From Heliocidaris tuberculata (Eukaryota; Echinodermata; Echinoidea; Camarodonta; Echinometridae): a DNA stretch of 64,000 nt. The position numbers were made by a program, and so were the translations under genes. The DNA lies in contig CM046833.1 in NCBI GenBank assembly GCA_025618425.1, forward strand, positions 32,621,747 through 32,685,746. The letters run 5' to 3'. Below are positions 1-11,805 of the stretch, piece after piece. The notes below the pieces were generated by a model, which saw nothing but the letters and a program-made list of their open reading frames with translations, was not told the DNA's origin and did no database searches. Positions within the stretch are counted from its first letter, which is position 1. Each line of letters begins with the position of its first letter.

Positions 1-76
1 TCTGTGCACCTCTTACATTAGACATCCAGGTCTTATGTCCATATATGTAGAAGAATACTTTACCAGAGATACAAAT
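1..76 (-). CDS. Paralog 4 exon 4 (PR domain, second part, truncated by window)
   Basis: Acceptor GATTACAG|ATT at 77-78. Encodes ICISGKVFFYIYGHKTWM and NVRGAQ before the edge. By comparison with the paralogs about 165 nt of this exon lie beyond the window. Confidence 0.8.
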   Translation of the reverse strand, partial: MCISGKVFFYIYGHKTWMSNVRGAQ

Positions 77-2875
77 CTGTAATCAAACAGTTTCAGCATG
101 AGACAAGGCTAACATATTATAAGTACTATCATAAAATTATATTACTACCGCTTAAAGAAAACAAGTCCTTTCACACATGATGCATTTTTTGAGGGAATAT
201 TCATATCAACTTATCATGTATGAACAAGGATGCAGATTACCAAGGGGATTATATTATTACAGCTTAAAAGATTCTAAAAACATAGTCAAAAGCCTCGTTC
301 AAACATCTATACAAAATGTTTTTAAAAAACCACCTGGCAAAATAAGAACCAATTTACGTCTATATGAATAGTAAATGGGGTAAAAAATAAAATAAGCAAA
401 AGTACATGTAGCTACACACAGCACAACCCCTTAACCCTTACTATACAGCCCCCCCCCCCCCCCCCAGACAAATCTTGCCAACTTTCTGACTTTTTTCTTT
501 CAAGTCTTGCGCATCTTTTGACACCAAGTGGACAAAAATTGGTCATCCCATTACTGAGTCACATGAACTTTCATGACCCGTCAGCCCGAACACGGAGAAT
601 TTCTGACTTTTGTGTATGAAATGAATGGGAAACAGCCTTTCATCATGTTCCTCCTTTATTACTTATAATTTCTTCTTTAATCTGTAATTATCATTTATTC
701 TAACTGAATATTGGTTCATGTAACACTCTGCAATTGCAGACTTAAAAAACAATAAAAAAGTTAAAGTTGAGAAACAAAGAAATACATATGAAATTTGTAA
801 AACAATAGAATACACAAAATTGAAATCACTTTTAAAAAATGTTCTTATCTAATAATGATTTTAAGGTTTAGAGAGAACTTCTTGCATTAAGATTTTATCT
901 TCAAGGTCTATTTACTTGATTATCAATCAAAATGTATATGTACATGTATGCATATAATTTGCATAAATTATATTAAATGAAAAAATATATATACATTAAA
1001 AGAATAATGGAATTGTGTTTCATATGCGATTCTCGAGGTCCATGCAATATTTTGCACCGATCGGTCATGTCTCGGCCGAGAGCAGAGGAGAGGGCGGCCT
1101 CAGAGGCCCCCCCCCCCCCCCAACCCCCAGTCACAGAGGAGCTTGAAATAGCCCAGTACAGGAAGGATTAAACATATCAGGTATTCAGGTATCTTTGTGT
1201 TATAAGATATAGAAATATGAAACGTTTTACACTAATGTCACTTCATTTTGTTGCTGGAGCTTTTAGGGGGCAGCGTAAGACATCGAATTGGGAAATAGCT
1301 TTATTATTTATGGATCTGTAAAATGGATTGTATAGAAAATATCCAATTCTATCCAAAAAATTTTACAGAAAAATTACATTGTATTTCAAGTTCACATGCT
1401 AACAGAAATTGTCTTATCAAGTTTTGTACTGCCTACCTCCCAAGAAGTATCCTTAGACCAGCCCTGCTCCTCGTTCATCAATGTTCCTGTATAGGGTCCA
1501 AACTCCACCCCCTTCTCTATTGCTTCCTTGGCAACAACTCCCTCTACCTTGTCCAGTGAGACCACTCTTAAAGAGAGAGATGATGGAAGATCCCTAACAG
1601 AGCTGGTCTTTCTGAGATTGAGTGCTGCAAACAGCTGCGGCTCCTCAGCAGAGCTCCTTGGGGATGAAGGACTTGCAACAGGCTCATGTGACAAGGTTTG
1701 ACAATCCTCTCTTTGTTCTTCGGACTGTACTTGCTTTGAAGGAAATGATGCAGTATCTGGTTGAAGGTAATACAAACAAATTGAATAAAATCATGATGAC
1801 TATAGGAAACTGGAAACTAATTTGGTTATAAACTGGAAATATTCTTCTGAAGACAGACTTCTCAATATAACTCGAGAGAACACAATGTCATCAATTTACA
1901 GATTCCAATTCAAATTGATTACATGAGAATAAGCAAGTTTACTTGCTACATTTATAGGGTACCCATTTAATACACCTGGGTATGTACACATGGAATTGTA
2001 AATAAAACAACTTGTCTGAAGAAATCCAACCAGATTCAAATTCTGTCGCCGGAGCACGTGTCGCAGAACCGTACTACTGGCATCAACCAGTGTAATGAAT
2101 TCTCACCTGGTTGGGTTGATGTGTTGCCCTCTGTATGTGGTTTACGTGATGTCAAGAGCCGAATCTTGCTCTCTGTCACTGTTACATGACTCTTGACAGG
2201 CTGAATACTGTTCTCTGTAACTACTTCAGGAGTTGTCATGGGCACGATGTTGCTGTCTGTAACTGGTTCGCAAGGTGAGGTGGCTGGAATGTTGCTCTCC
2301 ACAGCTGATTCATGAGTTGTAGTGGCTTGAATGTTGCTCTCTACAGATGATTCATGAGTTGCAGTGGCTGGAATGTTGCTATCTACCACTGATTCACAAG
2401 TTGTGGGGGATGGAATGATGTCCTCTACGGATGATTTACAAGTTGTGGTAGGCAAGGTATTTCTTTCTATAACTGGCTCAGGAGTTGTAATGGGCAGGTT
2501 GTTTCTCTCTATGGCTGGTTCATGAGTTGTGATGGGCGGTGTATAGCTTGCAGATGGAGTTGCAAATTTGACCCCATGACCTCCGAAAGTGACAGGTCGC
2601 TGATGATGAGCAAGGTGCAAATGATTTGAAGTTGAATGCACAGGGCCAGGATCTTTTAGAAAAGAAATCAGAAATAAAATACAGATGACCTAAAACATGA
2701 CAACTTAAATGAAATATAAGGCCAAGTAAAATAACTTGAAGGTTGCTCTTCCATTGTGATACAGGCCATCTTTCTATTAATTGTTACTATGAGGAACCTT
2801 AAGTAAAGAGCACTATAATAACAAACTCTCGTTTGTTATAACAGTGTTCTGTGGAATCGGCTTTCTGACCAGCTT

Positions 2876-2949
<74 letters not shown>

Positions 2950-4497
2950 TGAGAGCACTGACAGATTCAGGAATGCCTTGAAGACTTGTTTGTTTTCAAG
3001 GTTTTCCTTTCCTGAGGCCGTCCTACATGCGTTTTCCTCAAGCTGGTTGGTGTTTGGTTCCACAGGATGGGTCATTTTCATTTTCCTAATACAGATCAGG
3101 TAATTTTACCATGGGCTAATGACTGATGCTTTGATTGATTGATTTTGTTTTAATTGCTCTTTACATGTACACATTTTACGTTTTCATTTGAAATGTTATT
3201 GCAATGTTTTATGTATGCATGTATTTCTAAAAGAATTGTAAAGCGCATAGAGAACTATCCGAGTTATTATGCGCTTAATAAGGATTCTCTATTATAATCA
3301 TTATTATTATAACAAGGTAATTTTCCTGGTCCCACTCCTTTGTATTTTATTGCTATTTAGTCCTGATACAACAAGGTTTCACTGTAAGATAATTTTCCTT
3401 GCTTCCATGGAGTTTGTTATAATTGTATTACTATTTTCACTTTTTGTATAAAGAATTTGAAATTAAAAAGTACCAATCACCTGAAAAAAAATTATTTGTG
3501 TACATGTACATCTAGAAAGTATAAAATCAACCTCAAAGAACTTTATCTGGCATTCTATAGGCCAGTGGCAGATCAAGGGGGCTAAGGACTTTTTTTTTTT
3601 TTTTTTTGCTTGTCAGAGATTTTTTTATTTAAAAATGGCCCAAAAATGCTGAGGAGCTTTTTTTTTTTTTTTGCTTGCCAAATTTTTTTGGTGAATATTG
3701 AGCCCCCTCCCTCAAGAAATCCTGGATCCGCCACTGCTATAGGTCACCAGTTTACAAGGAGTATGCAGGAAATAAAGGATAACATGAAGGTGCTCACGCA
3801 GAACCGAACTCCCAGTTGGGTTCCGCGCCAGCCCTTATCTTGGCGAGAGCACGTATGGGTGCATTGAGGAGTCTACTCACGAGTCGCTTTTACGCTTATA
3901 AAGAGAGTCATTAAACATGAAGGGGTTTACGTTTCACCATGTGGTTAGTCCTGAAAAGGACTATTGGGTTAAGAAGAGGAGAAATAGGGAGAGGAGGAGG
4001 AGAAGTGGAAAGTCGAGAAAGATGGAGCGAGAGAGTAGAGTATTCTTTCTTGAAATTAGGTGAAGTCCCGAGAAAGACTATAAATCAGAAGAGATGCAAC
4101 GAGTAGAGAAGGCGATGAGGTGAGTTGAGAAGGCTCGATGTTCCGGACAGCTTGACTGTCCGTCATTACTCCTGAACATGATATTTTCCAACATTTGTCC
4201 TTTTTGACCTAGGCATATTAAATGGTTACCTGGTACTGCCAGAGTAATAATATTGCAGGGCCCATAGGCCCATGAGGCTACCTTTTAAAATGAAGAGTAG
4301 ACTACATATTTTGTATTTTCTAAAGTCAAATTTTCAAACGATAGTGATTACCATGATATATTGAACTGTACATTGGTGCCATAGGCCCAAGGTGTGGGGT
4401 AGGAAACACTCTGGTAGGCTGGTCCTCCACATACGCAGACTGATGTTGAGAAGTTGTGTGGTATGGTATTGGTAAGTCAAAGGGATAGTGTGCAACA

Positions 4498-4529
<32 letters not shown>

Positions 4530-4610
4530 TTGTTGTTGTTGGGAAGGTTGTCTGTTTTCTTGTTGATCTCTTTCAGCGCAGTAGAAACTAGGCGGGTAAC
4601 TTCCTTCCAT
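1..4610 (-). CDS. PRDM-family PR/SET zinc-finger gene, paralog 4 (partial, cut by window edge)
   Basis: Visible exons: 4352..4610, 2107..2652, 1437..1756 and 1..76, in the same order and phases (1,1,0) as the other paralogs. The PR domain is truncated by the window edge and the zinc-finger exon is outside. Exon 2 carries ten 14-residue repeats, against 1, 2 and about 4 in the others. The PR exon 2 fragment has changes at positions invariant in the other copies (FYIYG for FYIDG, RGAQ for RCAQ), so this copy may be diverging or losing function. The frame is open in all visible exons. Confidence 0.8.
1437..1756 (-). CDS. Paralog 4 exon 3 (PR domain, first part)
   Basis: Acceptor CAACCAG|ATA (weak pyrimidine tract) and donor GGGAG|GTAGGC; 320 nt. 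Encodes a Ser-rich lead, LPSSLSLRVVSLDKVEG, GVEFGPYTGTL and TSWE. Confidence 0.83.
2107..2652 (-). CDS. Paralog 4 exon 2 (expanded 14-residue repeat exon)
   Basis: Acceptor AAAAG|ATC and donor CCAG|GTGAGA; 546 nt, phase 1 to 1. After a GGHGVKFATPSASYTPPIT lead the exon consists of ten tandem 14-residue repeats. Confidence 0.82.
2114..2533 (-). repeat. Coding 42-bp minisatellite, 10 copies, in paralog 4 exon 2
   Basis: Ten in-frame 14-residue units of the type TTHESAVESNIPA run without interruption. Conserved positions are Thr-Thr, Glu/Pro, Val, Glu/Asp-Ser-Asn and Pro/Ala at the end. The same unit occurs once, twice and about four times in paralogs 2, 3 and 1. Confidence 0.9.
2830..3305 (+). 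mobile_element. LINE 3'-end fragment with a 71-base G tract
   Basis: Codons read VLWNRLSDQL, then after the G tract ESTDRFRNALKTCLFSRF, typical of the C-terminal end of CR1/L2-like non-LTR retrotransposon reverse transcriptases. A 3' UTR follows with AAAGCGCATAGAGAACTAT and an ATT-type tail near 3295. The 5' truncated copy is inserted in a pogo-like MITE whose halves flank it. Confidence 0.65.
2877..2947. repeat. 71-bp uninterrupted poly-G tract
   Basis: Seventy-one consecutive G on the plus strand, inside the LINE-derived coding remnant. Confidence 0.95.
3563..3736. mobile_element. hAT-like MITE
   Basis: Ends CAGTGGCAGATCAAGG and CCTGGATCCGCCACTG, flanked by CTATAGGC and CTATAGGT, a 7-of-8 target duplication of the length used by hAT elements. 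Two T tracts inside. Confidence 0.75.
4352..4610 (-). CDS. Paralog 4 exon 1 (N-terminal, Gln-rich)
   Basis: ATG at 4610 in GAGCCATGGAAGG context, with a TTTTGTAG acceptor-like site 11 bases upstream. Encodes MEGSYPPSFYCAERDQQENR, a run of about 14 Gln coded by mixed CAG and CAA, and HVAHYPFDLPIPYHTT. Donor CATG|GTAATC, phase 1. Confidence 0.83.
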
Positions 4611-4983
4611 GGCTCACAGATCTACAAAACAATGGAATAAAAAAGGAAAGAATAGATTTAAAATAAACCAAAACGACAAATTTAGATATAGATCTACTGT
4701 AAAAATTGAAACATTTGTGACATGAAACTTTCGCAATTTCTAAACGAAAAGACATTTTCACAGCAAGAAACTTTCGCAGATTGCAAAAATTCAGTGGTGT
4801 GTCGGTTGTACTGTAATTCAATATTTTCGCAAGTCGAAACCACTCGCACAATTCAAGAACATTAAAGGCTACATATTCGATTTTGATTTCACAATTTTTC
4901 TGGCCAGGGTAAGTTACAAACCAACAAGAAGTGGAAACTCCACAACCCGCCCCCCCCCCCCCCCATACATCAAATTAAATAAT

Positions 4984-5584
4984 TAAAGGCCAAGTCCACA
5001 CTATATCAAGTTGAATTGAATAAACAGAGTAAAAAAAGATTTCAAACAGTAAACTGAACAACTTTTCAAGCAATTTGTCACAAGTTTTTCACAAGATAGG
5101 TTGAAAATCATATGAATTGCAAATATTCACTGATTTTAGTGTTACTTGATGCTTATTTTTCGTAAATAATGGCAAAATTGACAGGCTAATTTTTGTTAAG
5201 TGTGTCTGGACAAACAACCCCTATCCTACTTGTAGATCTATCAAAATAAGTTACAATAATGACGATTTTACATGTTCCATAAGGAGTCAAACCATGTTTT
5301 ACATCACTGAAGCAAAAATTAGAAATATATATTTCATAATCATATAATAAAATACATAAGGAAAAGTGTGTGTCATCATCAGTTCATCATCTGCACAGAT
5401 CTACCAATGTTAACTTATTATGCATATCACTCATTCACTGTTTCAAGAAATAATGCGAAACTTCAAAATGCCGTAACTTTCAAAGATTATTTTACAGCCA
5501 ACTTTAAATTTTCACTGTTGTACTTGTTTAATTTTACTCTATTTTTTCAAATCAACTTGATATTAGTGTGGACTTGGCCTTTAA
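4984..5584. mobile_element. Foldback MITE, family 1 (about 600 bp)
   Basis: Starts TAAAGGCCAAGTCCACACTA and ends with its inverse, TAGTGTGGACTTGGCCTTTAA-like. The arms are inverted along most of their length. Further copies lie at 49579-50184 and 58378-58979. Confidence 0.85.
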
Positions 5585-6404
5585 TAGCAGGCACAGTGCA
5601 GTGCCACTACGTATAACCTTGTTCATCATGTTCATTGGTCATGTTGGTGGCTGGTACATGCACATGATGCAGTGCAGAGCCGGCGCCAGCGCTAGTACAG
5701 TATCAGACTCAGCTCAAGGACGGAGCTCGGAGTGCTAATTTAGGTTTTAGTGCAGCACACTCACACTTATGCGAGGTTACTGGAGATAACCTAGCACTCT
5801 GTACCTTCATCCCGTACCCGTGAGCAATTGCCTCCCATAGCAAGTGTGTGATAATACTGATTTCTTGCAGTTGCACATTGTGAGGCAGAGGAGCAAGATC
5901 ATCGACCAAAAACAGCCTGAAAATTTCACTAATGAAATTAGATATTCTATCATTATAAAATGTAGAAGGTAGTATTTTCTCAAAATTTTGCCGATTATAT
6001 TGGTGTTTTTACCTCTTCAACTTTAAGGTCGTGACAGGCCGAAATTGATACAGCTCCATATAGTGATGGTCCCGTGAGTGAGTGAGTGCAGCAAAACAAA
6101 AATTGACAGGGACGTCCTGCTAGAGTCAATAACGAGTCTGACGGTTTAGCTGGGGAATTGTCCAGTACATGACATAATGAAATGTAACAAAATGGAAATG
6201 TATGGTAGTCATACCCAGTCAAAAGCCGTTGATCTCGTGTGAAAAAAAACACAATTTTCAATGCAAAATTCTCTGCAAAGTGAGGCTCCCCTAATCATCA
6301 CCAAACAGACATTATGGTGTCTTACCTGAGACAAAAATTATAAATAAATAATATCATGAAAGGGGCGGTGCTGCATCACACCCACCGCCGAAGCAGACCC
6401 CCAG

Positions 6405-6405
<1 letters not shown>

Positions 6406-6452
<47 letters not shown>
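6406..6452. repeat. 47-bp poly-C tract
   Basis: Forty-seven consecutive C on the plus strand, preceded by a C-rich stretch from 6379. Confidence 0.95.
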
Positions 6453-6856
6453 ACTCAATAATGCTTTCAGTGGTTTAATTTGGTGGTTTGATCTGGAAAT
6501 TTATCCCAAGAAAACCATACCAACAAAGTGTGTAATATTTACCAACAATAACATGTAAAAAACATTTTTTTAATCACCGTATAAAGTAGGCCTAGTATTA
6601 TAGATCTATTATAAACCAAAATTTCAAAATAGACCAACCGTGTAGAAATCTGGAGGATCATTTAGCATTTATGGTACCCCTTATATCCGATTGACATGTG
6701 TTCCATCTCAATTTCCTGAAAAGTATTCCTACCATATGAGGACATCAAGAATGTCTAATATCACATCCCCCTTTCTCTCTCTTTTCTTTTCTCCTCCTTC
6801 TCCCTATACTTGTCAAGAAAATTTGAAATAGCAATTTTTCATTGGGCCATCACAAA

Positions 6857-6922
6857 TCTCTCTCTCTCTCTCTCTCAAACACATACATACACACACACAC
6901 ACACACGCACACGCACACACAC
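6857..6922. repeat. CT and AC dinucleotide microsatellites
   Basis: A (TC)n tract of about 20 bases is followed by an (AC)n tract of about 40 bases with two G interruptions. Confidence 0.9.
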
Positions 6923-7310
6923 CTCTTTTCATTCCCTAAGCGCATGAAGACACCCAAAGGAAAACTTTTGAATCTTTTCAAAGACTTTATAACTAGTAAA
7001 TCTTTCCACAAACATCACTGGCACCGTATACAGCACATGGAAATGTGATATAATTCATAATAAATTGGAGATGAAAATACTACTCTACATCAATACATTA
7101 TCATAATCCAGCTTTAATTGTGAATATATTTCAGTTGTATGAAGAAAAATTATTTAACATCACAAAAGCTGAATGGAATCAGGAAATGATTTATACCACA
7201 GATGATTTCTGCACACATTGTGTCCTTTTTTGTTGCATGTCCATATTGCATTCAATGACAGGAATTTTTAAAAGAAGAATAAGCTTTAAAATCCTTAAGC
7301 CTTAGGGTAA

Positions 7311-7775
7311 TGTTTAGTTTTGTTTTTTCAAAAAACATTCATCAGATTTCTTCTATTTTTGTTGATAAATAGCAAGATACTAGCAATACTAAGACACAGA
7401 AGATTTTGCCTCCCAAAGTTTAATATCAAACAAATAAAAGGCAAAAATTATTTACATGCTGTGCCAGGCACGTAAATAGTAACACACACATGTAAAACCA
7501 TTAAACCAATGAATAGCCACACACAGTGACACACATACTGTCTCCATGCGAAGCCCCAAGATTGCTGTGCGGTGAGCCGTCAGGGTGGAAAGGCCCTAGC
7601 ACAAGGCATTAATCTAGTGTTCCTTACATATATTTACAATGAAATTCACCAGAAATCATAGATTGAATACCAAATAATCTCTTACAAACATCTTTTAATA
7701 CAAGGAGAACAACATGAGACTATATTTAGCATGTTTCTTTCCAATTTCCTTTATGCTACCAATACTGTACATGAG
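7311..7775. mobile_element. MITE-like insertion present in two copies in the window
   Basis: Matches 62846-63357 over most of its length, including TAGCAAGATACTAGCAATAC and GAAGCCCCAAGATTGCTG. Flanks here join seamlessly to the paralogous downstream flank of paralog 1, so it is a clean insertion. Confidence 0.7.
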
Positions 7776-8429
7776 CTTTAAATTGGCAACACATTGAGAG
7801 GGTGAAGTCATTGGTTTTCATCAAAATTGGCAATTTAAAAAAAAAACTTCTCAACAAAGTTCCTAGCCATATACATGTACGTTGTTTTCAAAGACATTAC
7901 ATTTTAATTGATTCTTCCTTCTTATTCATAAGAATTTTTTTCAAAATTATCTCCCCCCCCCCTCTCTCCCCCCATATACAATTTATGTAATGATTATATG
8001 ACACACATAATTGTCACATTCAACAGTGTACGGTACGTTTATTGCCTGACATTTTTTTCTCAATAGTTTATTGTACAGTAGTACATTGAACAATAAACAT
8101 ATACACAAGGACATATATAAATATAGGACACAATTAATTTCACATGATCATTTCTATGACACAAGGTTGTAGGAATATATTCTTCTATTAATAAATTAAA
8201 TCAATGAAAAGAACATGATGCTGACATTTTTTCTACTTACAACTTAAAAGTATACACTGATTAACAACTGTGTCAAAGGTATACCTAGCTTTTTAAAATT
8301 AAATTTGAAAATGGTTGCACAATGCAGTTCATTCTTGAAAGGCCAGTTGCAGGTGTACATGTATGACTCTTTCAAGCAAAAACAAATTTAGTCTTGTGTA
8401 TCATAAAAACAGAAGGGCTATAATAGTAC

Positions 8430-8584
8430 AGTATAAAACAAACTCTCGTAGTGAAAAGGTAATTTGACTGGTCCCACTTCTTTTTATTCTATTGGTGTTT
8501 TTTTTAGCCCTGATATAACAAGGTTTCGAAATAATAAGGTAATTTCCGTAGTCCCAAGGCATTTGTTATAACGAAGTTCCACTG
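8430..8584. mobile_element. pogo/Tigger-like MITE
   Basis: ACAGTATAAAACAAACTCTC to GAAGTTCCACTGTA with family interior. Confidence 0.65.
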
Positions 8585-9205
8585 TATTTCTTTGTTTTCT
8601 GACTGTATTTCATATATATGTATGCACTCTGGGCAAGACGTCAAATTAACCAAAAAACATATCTGGGAAAAGGACACAGCTGTCTCTCTGACTAATTTAC
8701 AGTTATGGCCACGAATGTGTTGTTAGTAACCAAAAACTAAACAAAATGGAGTTGCTAGTTGTCTAAATGGTTGCACAATCATACCTCAGCATTGCTAGAG
8801 TTATAATGTACATGTATCCTCTTCACATATCTACATGAATGTACATTTAGTGAACAAGACTTCAATCAATATCATGAACATCTTCACATTCCAAGAATAT
8901 AAATTTTCACACAAATTTGAAGGTTCTCTTATGAATTATATTAATGTATCATGTCACTGAACATCCAGAGTCCCTCATTTAAAAAAAGATGACTTCAGCA
9001 GAAGCAGGAAATCTGAGAAGCATATCAATGAAAGTTATTGAAAATTGGATTCAGAATGAGAAAGTTTAAGAATTTTTTCAAGTTTAGATCACTATGATTG
9101 GGGAAATCTCTCACTGGCTATGTTTTCTGTATGTGTGACGATTCTTCCCTTTGGCATGTACAAAAGCCATTTATTCTATCCCCCTTTTCCATTCATAGAA
9201 AATAC

Positions 9206-9800
9206 TTAAAGGAGAATGAAAGCCTGGGAAAAAAATCATTTTTAATGAAAAGAGAGGATAGAGAGAAGCAATTTAAAAAAAGTTCCATCAAAATCGGTTA
9301 AGAAATGAGAAAGTTATGAAAGTTTGAAAAGTCTCAATTTATTTTCTATGGTGATCCTCAAATTGGCAATGTTGCTTCAAAGTGACAGGTTTAGTAGTAC
9401 AACTCTCCATGTTTTGTGCACAAAATTTCATATTTTCCCCATTATCTCTCAAGGTGCAGCTTGTCTCCTTCTTAGCTCAAGATATATCATGGAGAAATGT
9501 ATTTGACATGACATATGTTGAGTTCACAAAAAGACAAGCATCATCTTAAGAGATAATGGAGAAAATATGAAATTTTGTGTACAAAACACATGGAGAGTTG
9601 TACTACTCTACCTGTCACTTTGAAGCAATATTGCCAATTTGAGGATTGCCATAGGAAGTAAATTGAGACTTTTCAAACTCTCATAACTTTCTCATTTCTT
9701 AACCGATTCTGATGGAACTTTTCAAAAATTGCTTCTCTCTATCCTCTCTTTTCATTAAAAAAATTAATTTCCCCCCAAGGGTTTCCTTCCCCTTTAATGT
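9206..9800. mobile_element. Foldback MITE, family 2 (about 590 bp)
   Basis: Arms of about 270 bp starting TTAAAGGAGAATGAAAGCCT are inverted copies with a short centre. A shorter relative is at 32039-32394. Confidence 0.85.
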
Positions 9801-10525
9801 CCATACATATAATATATTATAGCATGGGTAACATATTTGCACAATCCCTTCTCCAAAAAGACATCTGTCCCATCAACAGAACAGAGAAAACATATTCAAC
9901 ACTTTGAGTATTTTTGCTACAAAACAATGGACAGTTCTCCATGTACATGTACATGTATGATATCACATGTCATAGAACTGCAGTGCAAATGTAAGATTCC
10001 CCAGGCCATATGCATGTAATTAGTAATCTAAAGTTTCAGAAATCCATAACTTGTATAATTGTCCCCTTTCTGACACTCTCACTATTCTGCTTCTTTATTC
10101 TTCTGCTACTCCCCAATCCTACTTTCTAAGAAGGGTTAACTATCTTTTGATTTCTGGGCTAATGATAAAATGTACTCTTTAAATTGTCTACCAAGAGCTT
10201 ACCAGTGTTGTAGTGGATTTTCCCTTCAGAGACTGTGACCACCTCATTCAAGACCGAGACCTTATTAAGTTTAAAGGAAAAATGAAATCCAACAACCTTT
10301 TAATAGCTCATAGCCTTTTAAAAAATTGTAAAGCTTTCAAAAGTTCGAGACTTTGAGGTCCAAGACTGAGACTTTGTGGTCCAAGATGGAGACTTTGTGG
10401 TCTGGGACCCAGATCAAGACAGAGACTTCTAGGTCCGAGACTGAGAGCCTATAAAAACAGGTCTCAAGACCAACAACACTGGAGCTAACTTTGATTTACA
10501 ACTGACAGACAATGAGTTTAGAGTG

Positions 10526-11805
10526 TTAATGTTGAATGCTACTAGCATCTCCCTGTATCTTATGTTTGATCATGTGATGAGTGTAGTGATTGTTCAGTGA
10601 AAACTCTTTACCACAAATCTCACAAGAAAACGGTTTCTCTTTGGTATGCATAGTTTGCTTGTGAGTTGCTAGTGAAGTCCCTGCAGTGAAACCTTTGCCA
10701 CATTCCAAGCAAACATATTGCCTGATGCCCTTGTGCCGTCGTTCGTGTTTGGTCAGATTGCCCTTATCAGCAAAACCTTTATTGCACACGGAGCAGAAGA
10801 AACGCAAAGGGCGTTCCTGGTGCATGCGTCGCTTATGAGCATGGAAATGATTTTTCACCCTGAATCCTCGGCCGCATATTTCACACTTGAATGGTTTCAG
10901 TCCAGTATGTTCTCCTTGATGGTTGTTGAGGGCGCTCTCTGATCCAAAACTTCTTGGACACAGTGTGCAGCGATAGAATCCTTTTTGCTCATGGCTTATG
11001 AGGTGTTCTATAAGCCGCCGCTCACTTGTGAAAACCCTAGGACAATGAGTGCACTTGTAAGATCCCTCGTTGGTGTGAGCCTCTTTCTCATGGTCCCTGG
11101 CACTACAACGAGAAATATATCTCTTAGGACAAAAACGACACTTGTAGGGCCGCTTCTTAAGGTAGTAACTGGAGGTTTTACCTAGCATATCTTTAGTCTC
11201 ATCAGTTGCTGATTCAGATGCTTCGCTCTTCTCTGCAGATGTCTCCTTCGTAGCAGGCTGCGACAATTTGAAAGCTTGGTGTGTCTTCTCATGCTTCACA
11301 CATTCATTCTTCCTGGTGAATCGTTCCAAACAGAACTGGCACCGGTGTCCATGGGCTTCCCTCTCATGTTTATTGAGTGCGGCTTCTGATTTGCATTTTC
11401 GGTTGCATTTCATACACTTGTATAGTTTGGATTCATGAGTCGTCATGTGTTTTGCAAGGGTCTGTGCATTTGTCTGTCCTTTACCACATACAGGACAAGC
11501 ATGTTCCTGGTTGTACTCATGAAACAACTCATGGGCTTTCAGTCTGCCGCAGGAAGGGAAGACCTTATCACAAGTTCCACACTTGAAAACCAGCTCTTCC
11601 TGGTCATTCAATAATTTCTCTTTCTTTGGCTGCAGTTTAGAGCTGACCTCAGTTTCTGCTGGTTTCTTCCTTTTCTTCTTCCATGTTAGCACAGGGATCA
11701 TCTCATCAGGTTTACCAATGGTGTGTTCACATCTGATGTGTCTCAAGATTATTTTAGCTGACGGGAACAGACCCTCACACTGGCTACACTGGAACTTCTG
11801 TGCAT
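10526..11805 (-). CDS. Paralog 3 exon 5 (zinc-finger exon)
   Basis: Acceptor TTCCAG|ATG, phase 1; stop at 10526. Proximal finger starting DAQKFQCSQCEGLF, then four fingers, a linker with DMLGKTSSYYLKKRPY, and seven fingers ending KHKIQGDASSIQH. The third array finger has Cys in place of the usual Phe/Tyr core residue, which could weaken its fold. Confidence 0.93.

Larger units (their letters stand above)
4611..10525. other. Intergenic region between paralogs 3 and 4
   Basis: No gene recognised. Holds a family 1 foldback MITE, the poly-C tract, dinucleotide repeats, a MITE insertion (7311-7775), a pogo-like MITE and a family 2 foldback MITE. Part of it (7190-7310 and 7780-7900) matches sequence downstream of paralog 1. 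Confidence 0.7.

Noticed and set aside
977..1171. Plus-strand ORF ending EELEIAQYRKD with a GC-rich part
   Set aside because: Lies in intron 3 of paralog 4 around a poly-C tract; no recognisable domain. It could be a processed fragment but support is too thin.
2836..3081. Minus-strand ORF with a poly-proline stretch
   Set aside because: Product of the poly-G tract; the plus strand carries the recognisable LINE reverse-transcriptase C-terminus.
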